DNA of 64,000 nucleotides from Syngnathus acus. Its lineage: Eukaryota; Chordata; Actinopteri; Syngnathiformes; Syngnathidae. Shown one piece after another: positions 1 to 12,599 of the stretch (positions within the stretch are counted from its first letter, which is position 1; every line of letters starts with the position of its first letter). The position numbers and the translations under genes were made by a program. The notes beneath the pieces were generated by a model. The model saw only the letters and a list, made by a program, of their open reading frames with translations. It was not told where the DNA came from and did not search any database. The stretch is taken from NCBI RefSeq assembly GCF_901709675.1, contig NC_051097.1, forward strand, positions 11,510,039 through 11,574,038, given 5' to 3'.

Positions 1-858
1 CATCTTTGGGCTTTTGTGTGAGCGGCCGACGAAACTTGGCCGGCCCGCTCCGGATGACATTCAATCATCAACTGAAGCCCGTCGCTTTAGATAACGCTTT
101 GGATGACGGCTCGGCGGAGGTTCGCGTCGCGCCGTCGCCGGACTTTGGCCCGCTTTTATTCCACTCTTCTCAAGACAAAAAAGTCATGGCCGCTGCCCGG
201 CGTCTTTTACTGCTCTCGTGAGCACCTTTGACACCACTCAAAGTTTTATGTGGGCTTTTTATAGAGTGCAGCTGCACGTATCAATCTGAGGCCATCGCGA
301 TAAAGAAAGCAGTGTCCAATAAGTCTTAGGAATGGAATGAGGCCTCACGCGGCCGCTGGCTTTTTGGTGAACGCTTAGGCCTACTACTCTACCTGCTGTC
401 GCTCATAATTGGGAGGCTTTGTGTTTTTAGTAGGTGCTACTATTTGATGGAAAGGTTTGAGAACCCGCAGAACCAGGAGAGCGCCGTTAGGGGGCAGCAC
501 TCAACCTTCAATGATTTAATCTCAGAAGCATCTGCTTTTATTGTCATCAACAGTGACAAAAGTTTCCAATACAACGTTGACATGGTGGTTACCAAGTGTG
601 CTGTAAATCATTTGTTTCTATTTTTTTTTTTACTCAATCCTCGAGTGAAATATTGGCATTAACAGTTAATATGCTGTTGGATGAGATTAAGTGGCAAAAA
701 GTAAAAAAAAGAAAAAAAGTTTCTTGAGTGAGCGTGGCTGTTTGCAAAATCTGCCGGCAGGGGGCGACGTCGTCCCAAATCATCTGGATTTGGCGCTCGT
801 GGATTCCTGAGGAGGACGTTGAATCATTAAGTGTGTTTATTTTTTCTGCTCGAACAGA
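1..858. other. Region downstream of myo1h, no gene recognised
   Basis: Low-complexity A/T runs and short open frames without family resemblance. Part of it is presumably the myo1h 3' untranslated region, since the myo1h stop codon lies at 859-861 on the minus strand. I see no convincing coding exon. Confidence 0.5.
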
Positions 859-3800
859 TTAGGATTTTTTTTTTTTTACCACAGTCAAATGTCCGTTTTT
901 GGCTCGGTAGACCGCCGACTCGTGACCGCTCCTGAAATCGACGAAGCCTTCTCTGCCATGCTGGATGTCAAATCGCACGCTGGGTTTCAAATTGGACTCA
1001 ATTAGTAGGACAGTGAAAGCCCCGCCCCTCCCCCACGTACCTGCCCTGGACCACCCGGATGAAGTCCCGCTTGTCGACGATGGCGTTCAGCTTGGCGAGG
1101 GCTTCGAACAGGAAGTCGCACTGCAGAACGAGATCCCCCTAGCGCAAAAAAAATACTCCGAGTCGAGAAAAGGCGGCAATTGGCAAACTCAAGAGCATCA
1201 TCTTGTACCTTCTGCTTGATGTCATCGCAGGTGACGTGCAGAATCAGGACATTGTCGCTCAGGTTGCTCACGGAAACTCCTGAAGGCAGAACAAGATGTC
1301 GTCAAGAGCGCTTCCTCGAGGAGCGGCCCTCGGCTACAGCCGGACCTTTCAGCGAGCCGTAACGGATCCTCTGCTTGATCTTGGCCCGGTCCAGCAGGTA
1401 GGCGGCTTCTCTGGCGAAGACCAGCTGGCGAGGACGAGGTCGAAAGCCGTTGCGGTCGTACTTCACCACCGGGACGCCGTACTGCCGGCGGCGAGTCAAA
1501 ATCCCGTTGCGTAATGGCCGTCGCCAGCATTTAGACGGCGCCCAAATTTACCTTCACGTTCTCGTGCTCCATCATCTGCAACACTTTCACGTTCATGTCT
1601 GTCAAGCCCAGATGGACAAAATGGAAAAGCGTTAACGGTGGAGGTGGATGTCATTTGACGGCTCGCCCGACCGGACCTGCCTATTCTGGTGTGGAGGAAA
1701 GGTGAGCGCACGCTCAGCGGGTAGTTCTCCTTCCTGCCCTTGAACATGGAGCTGGTCTGCGCTTTCAGCACCAGCTGCCGACGAGCCCAAAAGATCACGC
1801 TCGCCATTTGGCGACGCGCAAATGCCAGAGCGGGACGTACCTGCGCCTTCCTCTCCTGGGAAATCCCTCGCACGTATTTGCGCACCATGTGGCGAATGAA
1901 GAGTTGCTTCAGGAACATCGATGCCTGCAAAGCGGGAGGGGGCGGGACTAAGCACCTCCAGATGGCCGTAAACAAATATGGCCGCCGGCCGGCAGACCTC
2001 TTTCATGACGGGCGGGGGGGTGAGCCACGAGTCCGCGCGCAGCAGCGTCTCGGGGAGGTTCTCCTTCAACCGGGTCAGGTAGTTGTGCCTCACGTACGCC
2101 AGGTACTCCCGGTTGACGGCGCCGCCCGGTTGGTGGCGGGTCATGAAGCCTTTGATGAACCTGCCGCAGCAGAATCGGCTCCCGTGGGTTGGGCGGCGAC
2201 GTTCATCGGGTGGGCGGCGGCCGTACCTCTTGATGATCCCGACGGCCCATTCCCTCTGTTGTCGCTCCTTTCTGGCCGCCAGGCCTCGCCAGCAGTTTTC
2301 GATCTTGGTGGCTGCATAACCGCTTTGTCAGCGTCGAGTCGGGGGGAAAAAGCCGCGAGAATACCCACCGGCTTCTTTTCGCTTCTGGTAGTCGCCTTTG
2401 ACTCGGTAGCCTCTGTACTTGGCCTGGATGGTCGTCGCTGCAACACACGTCCGCAAAATGGTACCAAAAAAACCAAAAACAAAATGGTGCCGATTCTCAC
2501 CGAGCTTGTGTTTGCAAACTTGGAAAGCGTCTTCGGTGGCAAACAGAGTTCTCGGGTGGCGGATGAAGATCTTGGTCCTGAAGGCAAACGAGAGGCCGCC
2601 GCGTGATGTCGCTCGACTGGCTCTCAAAAGGCCACTGGGTTTCCCTACCGGCCCATTTTGTACTCGTCGGGTTTGTATCGCAGGTGCTGGACGAGGACTC
2701 TCACGCCTTGGGCCGCCGTGCCGCTCCAATTGGGCCAGGTGTCCGGGCAGAGGGGCTTGTACCTGCCGACGTCGGCAGATTTTCAACTTTTTGGGAAATG
2801 TGACCTTCTTTGGACTTCCCACCTGTCATCAGTTTTGACTTGCCCTTGCCGGCTTACCTCTGGAGGAAGATCTCGTATTTGCGGCGGTAGGCGAAGCCCG
2901 CCCGCCGCACCCTCAGGTGCTCCATCAGACCCAAGTACTTGACCTGGTGTCTCACCAGCGCGTCATCGAAGCGACCTTGCGGGAGGGAGGGAGGTTGGCA
3001 GCTCGGTCAACCCCATGGGTGCCGCCTGGCCCGCCGGCCGGCACCATCGGGCCTCACCTGGCTCTTTGGCTTCATTGGGCTTGACGCATCGGACGTACCA
3101 AGGCTCTTTGCTCCTCAGGATCTCGGTCAGGCCCGCCAGGCTGCTCTTGAACTGAGTCGCCACCTGCGCCCAAAAATACGGCCCACTCGGGAGAAGGAAA
3201 ACCAAAAATGGGAGAAGGTGTCTCGGATCTCTCACGGTTTCGGGTCTCTTCTTTTGGTCCGGCTCGCTGAGGGGGAAGCAGTGTTGGATGATGGCGTTCT
3301 TGGATTGTTGCATGACCTTGAGTGGAGGGAGGAAGCTGGATCTGAACCAAAAGCGGCACCACATAGGACTTCCCACCCAGAACTGACCTCTTTTCCGTTT
3401 CTGTACAGAAGGTCGTTGTTTTTGTCCAGAAATCCTGAAAATGGATCAGATGTTAATGACGGGCGAGGCCAAAGCGGACGCCGGACTCGGCACGCCGGCT
3501 TTCCCCACCTCCGACGCCATACGTGACCTCTCCGGCGTAGTGCAGGAGGCGGAAGTCTCCTCTGGCCAGAGTTTTTCTGGTTTTCTGGTCGGCCAGTTTG
3601 TGTCTGCGGAAATCAGCGAGCTCGTTGCCGTTTGCTCTCGAGTCTCGGAAAGAAGTGTCTTACGTGACAAAATGAGGATGGCCGCCAATTTTGTCCTCCA
3701 TCTTTTCCAACAGCGTGAGGTCGCTGGCCTCTCCGGGACGTAAACATTCTTCATCCTGCACAAGGAGGCGAGCGTGAGGCGGGCCTCCGTTTTGTTTTGC

Positions 3801-6800
3801 GTCGTCATCCTCCTCACCAATAACGAGATCATTCCTCTGTGTTTCTCCTCCACCAGGTCACAGATGATCTGATTGTTGAAAAATGGCACCGGCTCCCACT
3901 GCGCGCTCAAAACGACAAATCCAACGTCACTCGGGTTGGCGACCGGCAGCGTTGCCGTCGGACCGGACGCACCTCGATGCCTTCCGTCTCGTACTCGTCC
4001 TGCTCCGACTTGAGGGTGAGCTGGATGAAGAGCTGCTGCAGCTTCTCGTTGCAGTAGTTGATGCAAAACTGCTCAAAACTGATGTTATGGGGGAAAGAAA
4101 GACAAAAAAATCAAATCGCGCTCTGTCTTTCCACTATTATTTACTGATATTTTCACATGCAAGCGTTTCAATGATGCGGTGTCTCAACCTGACCACTAGG
4201 GGCGCTCTGTAAAAGGAGCACAAATGAGACAAAGAACACAGAGTGCAACAAAGTGGAGTCGGTGTGACAGTGTGGGAGCATTTTTCTCAATCAGGTGCTC
4301 GAGCGTGCCTTTTTTTCCTCAATTCTTTTGTTTTTAAATCTAAAAAGTGACGTAAAACGATCTCACCTGTTGAGAGTGAAAACCTCAAATCCATAAATGT
4401 CCAGAAGCCCAATCACAGTCTTCCTGGAGGAATCCTACCAACATTTTTGTGTTGATGACGTCATCGATGCTTTATGCTCAATGCTGTTTGTTGCTCACCG
4501 TGTTAGCTAACGACTCGTTGATCTTGTTGACCAGCCAGTTGAAGGTGCGTCCGTAGACGGCTTTGGCCAGGGCGTCCCTGGCATAGACGGCGTGCTCCAC
4601 CGACAGGGGACTAAACACCTTCGCCCCCGCAAGAGAAATTTCATCGCTTAGCGAGATGAACCGCGTTTGCAGGCTAGTTGCGTTAGCTTGCGCGGATGTT
4701 GTCACCTCGTCTGTTTTGGTTTCAATCTTGCGGTGGGTCAAGCCCTGTTGGAGCACCTGAGCGGGAATCCCGAGTAACTGGAGGACAAAGACGCAGTTTT
4801 ACCATGAGTCCGGCCGGCCGTCAGTGAGGACGTTTTGCTCTGTGCGGGACCTTGGACAGCCAGTGCAGTTGGCGGCCATTGCGGAGGCCGGCGTAGCCGC
4901 TAGCGTCCGCCTCAAACGTGATGTTACCCAAGTGGAGCACGCTGCCGATGATTCCAAACAGGTGCTGGTTCAGGTCCACACAACATGCCATCAAAATTTA
5001 GTTTGTCACTTTATATTATTTATATCCTGTTGCTAGGCACAATTTGTGGAAACTAATACACCAAAAAAAATGGGATTGCTACCTCGGTCTCGCTCTGGCT
5101 GAAGTCAATGACTGCGAGAGCTTTGCGCACCGTCTTCCAGTCGCTTTTGTCGTCGATGGAGCGAACTTTGGCACAATTGCCCTGAAGGAGATGCGCGCTC
5201 TGTGAGTCGCCAAAATGGCCGACAGGCGGCACGGCACGGCGCTCGGTCGGTCGGTCGGGCCTGACCTGAACCAGGTAGTTGTAATGCTGGCAGTTGTTCT
5301 CCAGGCCCAGCCAGCGCAGCAGCTCCTGGTCGCCGCTTTCCAGCATCTGGTAGAAGATGTGAAAGTTTCGCTCGCCGCGGTTCTGATGGACCACACGGGA
5401 CTTCTCCAGCAGGTAGCTGAGAATATGGCCGCCGGCTGCCCCGCCCTGAAAGAATTTTGCTCGAAACGGGGGTTGGCTATTTGGAGGTGCCTGGAGTCTA
5501 CCTGGTGATCAAACTGGATGTCCATGTACTTCCCAAAGCGGCTGGAGTTGTCGTTCTTCAGGGTCTTGGCGTTCCCGAAAGCCTGGAGGACGGCAAACGT
5601 CGAGAGCGGGAAAGGGGAAAGGCGCCGAGCTCGCTCACTGACCTCCAGAACCGGGTTGGACAACAGCAACCGGTCTCTGACGTTGAGGATTTTGCTGCTG
5701 GGACAGCTGACGGCGTAGAAATGGAGAATTTTCTTGGAGGCCTCCGTCTTGCCGCTGCCGCTCTCGCCCGAAATCAGGATGAAGTGGTTGTTGGACTCCG
5801 ACATCATGGTGCGGAACACGTTGTCGGCCAGCGCGTAGCTGAGCGGCACACAGAACCGTGTCACTGGCGAACGCGATGACGTTCGCAAACCAGAACTTAC
5901 ATGTGAGGCGGGAGCTCAAAGAAGTTGACGCCCATGTAGGTGTCCATTTGCTTCTTGCTGTAGATGTCCAACTCCTTGTACGGGTTGAGCGAGACCAGCA
6001 GCGTGCCGATGTAGGTCTGCAGAGACGCAAGGTCACGGGGGTCACCTGGTGCCGCGAGCTCGTACGTCTGCCTTCGCTAAAGGCCAGTCGCGTGGAGAAG
6101 GTGCCCTCCGTGTGATTAACGTTGTCCCCATCGGGAACAATCGCTTTGCTAAATCGTGGCGGTGACCTTCCGGGACCTTGCCGTTTCAGCAAGGCCACTT
6201 GCCTAATTCAGCGGCCAGGGCAATGTATGAACTGTCATAAGAGTCGAGTCCAAATATGAGATTTGTAGGAATAAGTGGTCAGGCGGAAACTCAACGTTCG
6301 CATACGGGTTAGCATAGGCGTTAGCATGAGCTCGCTTCAGCCACTTACATAAATGAGATTCTCCTGGAAGCGTTTCCTCAGGTTGTCCAGGAAGGCGCTC
6401 TCGCTGGTGTAGGCGTCCAACAAAACAAAATCCTGGATCCCCACGCGGTCCCGGGCTGTGAGGGAGGCTTCCATGTTCCTCAAGATGCGGTTGCAGCGCT
6501 CCTCCAGGCTCTGCCGCAAACAAGAAATAACAATGTTTTTGAGCTAGCCCGCTTCTGTTGCACCCTCACAACAACAAAAAAAACAAAAGCTGTTGCTAGT
6601 CCATCTGTTGTTATATCACCGTTCACCACTAGGTGGCAGACGTGAGCTAACACTGCGAGGTCGAATGTTGCCCCCCCCCCGATGAACATTTGAAGTTGAT
6701 TTGGACAAACAGAGTGATTGCGCGTACATGCGCCTTGAGCTGGATCTCATATCACGGATATGCATGACATCGCTGCTCCTTATCTGACTGTCTGTCCCTA

Positions 6801-8690
6801 TTTTTGTGACTTCCCGGACAGGACCTTGCTGGCGTCCTCTCTGCTGGTGATGAATCGATGTTCAGACAAAGCTATCTAATCTTCTCCGCTTATGCTGAGG
6901 TGAGAGGCAAAATGTTTTTGACCGCTGTTTTTTCAAATGTCTCTTTCAGATTTTTGTGGTCATTATTATTAAAAGATAGACCAAAGAATCAATCATAAAA
7001 TAAAAATAATACAAATAAAAAAATAGACAATGCCAAAAGCGGACATTATGTTCATACATGAATGAGGAGGTTGCAAACACAAGCCCAATTAGGTCAATAA
7101 ACAGCAGCGATTTTTCTCGTACGCACCACAATGATGCATTCATGACTTGAGGGCAAACATAGTTCAAGAAAACTCCCACACTAAAAACTGCTCCTATTAA
7201 AAACAGCTATGACATGCGAAACAAAGTTCATCAAGTCTCGGTGGGGAAATCAACCAACGCGTAAAACTACCAAGTCAACCATTCTCAAGTTTAACGAAAG
7301 CCACCTACTGTACGCTGAAGGTTTCGGCTGCGTCTCTCTCACGACTTACTTCAGAGAGGAAACAACCACGGATTACACTTTCCGCTTCCTCCAATGGGGA
7401 AGCACCAATGTGCTGGGGGGGGGGGGCACAAACATGACTGGAAAACATCCTCCAGTTGAATATTGAGAGCGCTACGCTAACCTCATTTTTCTCTAAGAGT
7501 GAACAGCTGCGCCGTGTCCAAGGAAACATGACTCAATGCTACGCTAGCTCACGCTCCAGGGGGTCCCCCGCTTGGGAGGTTTCTCCAAAAAATGTCTGCC
7601 TGCCTCAGGTAGCGACGTCCGTACGCGAGATGATGAAAAAGTTTGCGTTACCTCTGTCACCTCCACGTGAGTCATGGTCCAATCGGTCTCGTTGCTTGAA
7701 TCCGTTCAGACCTAAAGCTCTTCGACTTCAGTCAGCGTCAGTCAGAAAAACAAAGTCGCCAATGACAGGTTTAGGGGTCCCGAGGCAGACCCATGGTGGA
7801 ACCCCAGCCGGTCATCAAGTGAGTCTTCCCTCCATCCGCCAAGAGTGAGGAGCTGGAGGAGGACGCGAGCGCGCACTTCCGACCTAATGAGGCGGTCACG
7901 ATTCGCATCGGCGGCCGCGCTACTTAAACATTGATGGAGCCTCAGGCGGGATCTGTGTGTGTTTATGTGTAATACAAGGATGGAGAAAGGCGATCTTTCC
8001 AGGGTCCCCGTCCGTCCTTAGCGCTCTCCGTAAAATTAAAACACAGGTATTTGATTACTGATCTTTGATTAGACGGATGGATTTCAAGCTAATGATGAGC
8101 TGCACTTGAGAGCCGCCATGTCAGCAACACAAAGAACAACTAACTGCATTATACAGTAGGCCTTCATTGGAGATGATTGGTCCAGACAGATCTAAGAACA
8201 GGCAGTGAAAAATAGGTCTTCCTTCTTCCTTTTTTGTGATCCATCTCCCATTTTCAACAAGGACAATTTGCTTGCCCGTGATATACTTTCATGGCAGCGG
8301 CCATTTTGTTTCATTTTTAGCAACAACAACAACAATGTCTTTGGCCTCTGCTTAATATTTAACACACAGGTTTCCTGTATGGGGATCAATCGAGGCTTCT
8401 AAGGTTACCGGCCGCCGACGTGGCTGAGAGAACCTCTGCCTGCCGGCAGCAACGTGCTGTTATCGCATGACGTAAATAGACCAGGCGGGAATGGCGCCTC
8501 TCCACGCACTTTGCCTCTTCTACTGTAATTACAATTGGCTACAGTGACGCAAGAAAGTGGCAAAAGATTGATCTAAATATCAAAGTACACACCCGGCCGG
8601 CTACTCGTTCAAAAGCGAGCAGAGCATCTTCGGCAACAAGTGTCAATCAACCGCGGCGCAAATTGTGATGCGTCTCACCTTTGTGTCCAT
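859..8690 (-). CDS. myo1h: Unconventional myosin-Ih (class I myosin), multi-exon
   Basis: An actin-based motor that links membranes to actin. About twenty exons read leftward. The coding start is best placed at 8690: a 12-nt exon (8679-8690, MDTK then GT donor) joins in frame to 6349-6510. The alternative start is Met at 6474, where vertebrate MYO1H/MYO1C usually begin ([12 protein letters not shown]). The head follows: exon ending at 5901, then the P-loop [13 protein letters not shown] near 5750, switch-I-like [15 protein letters not shown] near 5530, [12 protein letters not shown] near 4720, and KKRPETV and [18 protein letters not shown] between about 3240 and 3060. IQ-type neck sequence sits around 2300-2590, and the TH1 lipid-binding tail at 859-2150 ([14 protein letters not shown] near 1470). 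The last coding exon is 859-979 and ends [13 protein letters not shown]. The tail and head resemble MYO1H more than MYO1C, and human MYO1H is on 12q24.11 like the neighbours here. Internal exon ends are approximate. Confidence 0.88.
6511..8678 (-). other. Large first intron of myo1h (inferred)
   Basis: About 2.2 kb between a consensus donor next to 8679 and a pyrimidine-rich acceptor before 6510. It is A/T-rich in places with mononucleotide runs. Open frames here (for example 7209-7466 and 7456-7848, plus strand) resemble no family I recognise and are treated as chance. Confidence 0.5.
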
Positions 8691-8775
8691 GCTGGAGCGA
8701 TGATGCTCCGCTTTGCCGCCTTCTACTCTGTTGGTGAGTCCAAACAAGCTGAAGGCGGGCGCCAGCGCTGAACTG

Positions 8776-8783
8776 TATTTATG
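8776..8783 (-). promoter_or_regulatory. TATA-like box upstream of myo1h exon 1
   Basis: On the minus strand the sequence reads CATAAATA, about 86 bases before the proposed ATG at 8690. A start site 25-30 bases downstream would give a short 5' leader. This is a sequence resemblance only. Confidence 0.35.
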
Positions 8784-9745
8784 AGCGTGCCGACACCTTT
8801 TTTTTTTTTCTTCTTCAAACATTACGCCCGAAACATTGCCGTAAATACTCTGCTCCAGATTTGCAACTCGGCTCGTTCGGCTTTTATTGCCGATGGTGCT
8901 GACGCCGTTGCATGGTGGCTACTTTAAGAATGTTTATGTGGCATGCGCTCACTTTATCAAGCAGCCAAATACATGCCACGTCCACAGATACACAAGTTCC
9001 GGATGTACCTGAAATGCACGACAAGGTGACCTTACTCGTTTGACCTTTTGGAATGCTCACGCGCAATGTTCAATGTTTCGGCACAGAGTTGAACGTAAAA
9101 ATTCACCGCACTTTTCTTCCATTTTTATTTCATCCACATAAATGCAATTCCACTTTGACAAACAATGGCAAGTATTGCAATTGTACAAAGGGATGTTTCC
9201 CAACTCTTGACAGAGCTACGAATGAACCGTGATTTAGTTCCAAGTGATTTGAAAGTTTAGCAGGACTAACTTTTAAGAATTGAAAGAATGTTTCAGGTGA
9301 CGTCATGTTTATAGACGTCGTCGATGGGCTTCAACCCGGAAGTATTTCTCGCTATGTGATTGGCCAAAGTCACTGTCAATCATCTCATTGCCGTGAAAAG
9401 GATTACGCCCACTCTACTCAATTCATTTCGTTAACTTGCTGTGCGCAATCGTCGAATATGACAATTACGACATTATGAATTAGTGCCGCGAGGCTAAACA
9501 AAATGTGTGATTAAATAAATACGATTTTTTTTTCTTCCGTAAATTACCTGCTTGCGTTTTGCTTCCGGGTACGTGTGACCCCGCCCTTTTTTAACAGGTA
9601 CTCTTGTTATCCTTTCACGATCCACCGGGACCGGTCGTCAAAGTGGGTCACAAAGTCGAGCAGCAGGTCCTACCGCTAATGCTTGTTGCGTGTCGTCTCG
9701 TCCCTCCCATCCGTCCCGTGGACACCGTGAAGGCCCGCCGACGAG
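8784..9745. other. Intergenic region between myo1h and svop-like
   Basis: The head-to-head interval of two divergent genes, so it should contain both promoters. No coding exon is recognised. The part before 9746 probably includes the svop-like 5' leader. Confidence 0.5.
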
Positions 9746-12599
9746 ATGGACAAGTGGAATTCCGCCATCTCCGTCACGTACAAGCGCTGGAGAAATCCCG
9801 ATCAGAGGTTAGAAACGACTCGATTCCGCTCGAGCTCTCGTCCAAGCACACGATAATAATAATGATCATAAGTCTTTTTGTTTAGTATGGAGGCAAAGCA
9901 TGTGGATGGCACTGCCGACTGCTCAGGTTCCATCAAGGATGAGGGCTGTGTGACCATTGGAGGTTTGACCCTCGGGCGCAGAAAGTCAGCGTGCGCATCC
10001 GTGGTTCATCCCAAACAAGGTTTGTGCAAAATGAGCTCAGACTAAATGTGCCCAATATGATCCATTTTTCTTTCTTGCAGAAACCTTCACTCTGGATGAG
10101 GCGCTGGACGCTCTGGGCTTTGGGATGTTCCAGTGGAAATTGTTATTTCTCACCGGCTTCTCCTGGGTAAGAAAGAAAAATGCCTTTTGGTCCCCGTTTG
10201 GGTTTTGGCAAACGGGCGTTGCGTGTGCAATTTCAGGTGGCCGACGCCATGGAGATGATGATCCTCAGCATCCTGGGCCCGCAGCTGCACTGCGACTGGA
10301 GCTTGGAAGGCTACAAAGTGGCGCTCGTAACCTCGGTACCGGCGGCATTTAAAAAAAAAAAAAAAAGTTTTATTGACGAGACACAAAGAAGCACTGCGCC
10401 AGCGAGCCTTGTTTGTCCTCCTCCCCCTTCCTCCAGGTGGTGTTTGCCGGAATGGGCTTCAGCTCATCCTTCTGGGGCAACTTGTCGGACAAGCACGGCA
10501 GGAAAAAGGTGAGCTGGGCTGGGCGTTTTGCGCCACGGCGCCACTGAGCGGCCCGGCCGGCGTCTTTGTGTGACGGCAGGGGCTGACCATGTGCATGGCT
10601 TGGACTTTTTACTACAGCGTCTTGAGCGCCCTGGCGCCAAATTTCTATTGGCTCTTGCTGTTGCGAGGCTTGGTGGGCGTAGGCATCGGAGGAGCCCATC
10701 AATCGTGAGATCGGCTTTTTTTTTTTTTTTCTTCTCCCCCAATTTGTGCTAAAAGGAACATTTGAGCTTGCGTGACCTTCTGCAGGCTGACGCTGTACTC
10801 GGAATTCCTCCCGTCCAAGGCGAGGGGCTTCTCGGTGGTCCTGATGGCGGTTGGCGCACGCGCATCACCAAACGTTTTGAAGGATCCGTCCGTGCGTCTT
10901 ATGGATCCTTCTGAGGGAGGGAACCGCTCTTCTCCATTTCAGGCCTTCTGGACCGTGGGCGTGGTGCTGGAGGTGCTGCTGGCCGTGTGGGTCATGCCGG
11001 GCTTGGGCTGGCGCTGGCTGGTGGGCCTGTCCGCCGTGCCCATGGCCATCTTTCTCGGCTTCTGCTTGGTGAGGGCAGCGCATTTGACGTGCCTTTTATT
11101 CCCGTCACTTTGTTTTGGATTTGTTAACGTGTAGTGGCTGCCCGAGAGTCCTCGCTTCGACCTGCTGAATGGAAACGTAACCAAAGTGATGGCCACGCTG
11201 GAACGCATCGCCAAGGACAACGGCAAGGCCTTACCTCCGGGCAGGATGGTCTGCAACCTGGCGGTGGGTGCGGCCGGCTGCGGGGGATGTCATTCGATGC
11301 TTCTCATCCGCTCGTCTTTTTGGAACGCAGCCAAACAGCCGCGGGCGTCTTTCGGAGCTTTTCACACGGCGCTACTGCAGAACCATGCTGCTCCTCTTGT
11401 TCATCTGGTTGGTTTGACAAACCTTTCCCCGCTCGCATGGTTGGGGCGATTGCGCAACGCAAAGCTTTTCTTCGTGTCGCCTCAAGGTTCTCCTTCGCCT
11501 TCGCTTATTACGGAATCATCCTGCTGACGACGGAGATGTTCCAATCTGGAGATTGGTGCGGGGGTAAGTGGAGGCCCGCTTTGCCTTTCGCCCACCCACC
11601 GGTGCAAAACCTCCATGTGAATGCGTGACAGTCACCCAGGGGGCCAAAAATGAAGCTGGGTGTCGTCTGGGATGCAAATTGCTCACATCGGAGGACTACA
11701 AAGACCTGCTGTGGACCACCTTGGCTGAATTTCCAGGTGAGCTCGACTGTGTTGGATAGCAAGGCTTTTTTTTTTAATCATTTGCTTTAGGACGTCGCAG
11801 TTGACGTTATTTATTTATTGTGTGGTTTTGTATTTATTTATTTATGCTTCCTTTCTCCACTTATTTGTTTACTATTTATTTATTTATGTTACCTTTCTCC
11901 TGTCAGGCCTGGTTGTGGTTCTGGGCACAGTGGACTGTCTGGGCAGGAAAAAAAGCATGGCCCTGCCCCTCTTCATCTTCACCTTGAGCCTTGTGCCCTT
12001 GTACGCGTGTATCGGCAGGTAACGGCCAACCACCCACCCGAGCAACCGACCAACCAGCCAGCCAGCCAATGTGTGCGCAAAACGTCTTTCTTCCTGCCTT
12101 TGGTCTTCCAGGGTAGCGCTCACCGTTTTCATTTTCATCGGGAGAGCCTTCATCTCGGGTGGATACCAAGTGGCTTTTGTGTACACGCCAGAGGTAAAAG
12201 CATTTTGCCGCTATGTGGAAAGGCCAGGGGTCAAACTGTTTTCGCCGCGCTCCGTCAGGTCTTCCCCACCGAGACCAGAGCGTTGGCCGTTGGCACCTGT
12301 AGCGCCATGGCCAGGGTGGGCGCCCTCATTACACCCTTTGTGGCACAGGTGAGCCAACGGGGAATCAGAAAAATTCCAACTTGCATACACAAACGAAAAG
12401 GTGCCCACCGCTGACATCGGCGCTGTTTTGACCGAAGGTGCTGCTCCGACACTCCGTGTCCTTGACGCTGTCCGTGTATTGCCTGTGCTCTTTCCTGGCC
12501 GGCGTCCTGTGCCTGCTGCTGCCCATCGAGACGTCGGGAAGGGCCCTCCAGGAGTCCGAGCGCACCCCCACGCTAAGCGCTGCTAAAAGGCTTACCTGA
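9746..12599 (+). CDS. svop: Synaptic vesicle 2-related protein (MFS transporter-like), svop family
   Basis: A twelve-helix major facilitator superfamily protein of the SV2/SVOP group, expected in synaptic-vesicle membranes; its substrate is unknown. Sixteen exons: 9746-9807, 9886-10019, 10081-10166, 10237-10335, 10437-10508, 10580-10704, 10786-10849, 10943-11068, 11135-11263, 11331-11407, 11487-11563, 11632-11736, 11907-12018, 12112-12193, 12259-12348, 12438-12599, giving 533 residues with consistent phases (human SVOP is 548). Family landmarks are [36 protein letters not shown] in the first helices, the cytoplasmic SDKHGRKKG signature, [18 protein letters not shown], the large luminal loop with cysteines, [38 protein letters not shown] and [13 protein letters not shown]. 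It is closer to SVOP than SVOPL by these motifs and by position beside ssh1. The N-terminal 65 residues differ from mammalian SVOP, so a fish paralogue is possible. Confidence 0.88.

Noticed and set aside
1740-2606. 288-codon plus-strand open frame
   Set aside because: It lies antisense to myo1h neck and tail exons, which match myosin closely. It is a shadow frame in GC-rich DNA.
7456-7848. 130-codon plus-strand open frame in the myo1h first intron
   Set aside because: No start context, domain or similarity, and it lies inside an inferred intron on the opposite strand.
11800-11900. Possible AT-rich origin or matrix element in the svop-like intron
   Set aside because: It is a simple TTTA microsatellite next to the exon acceptor; nothing supports a further role.
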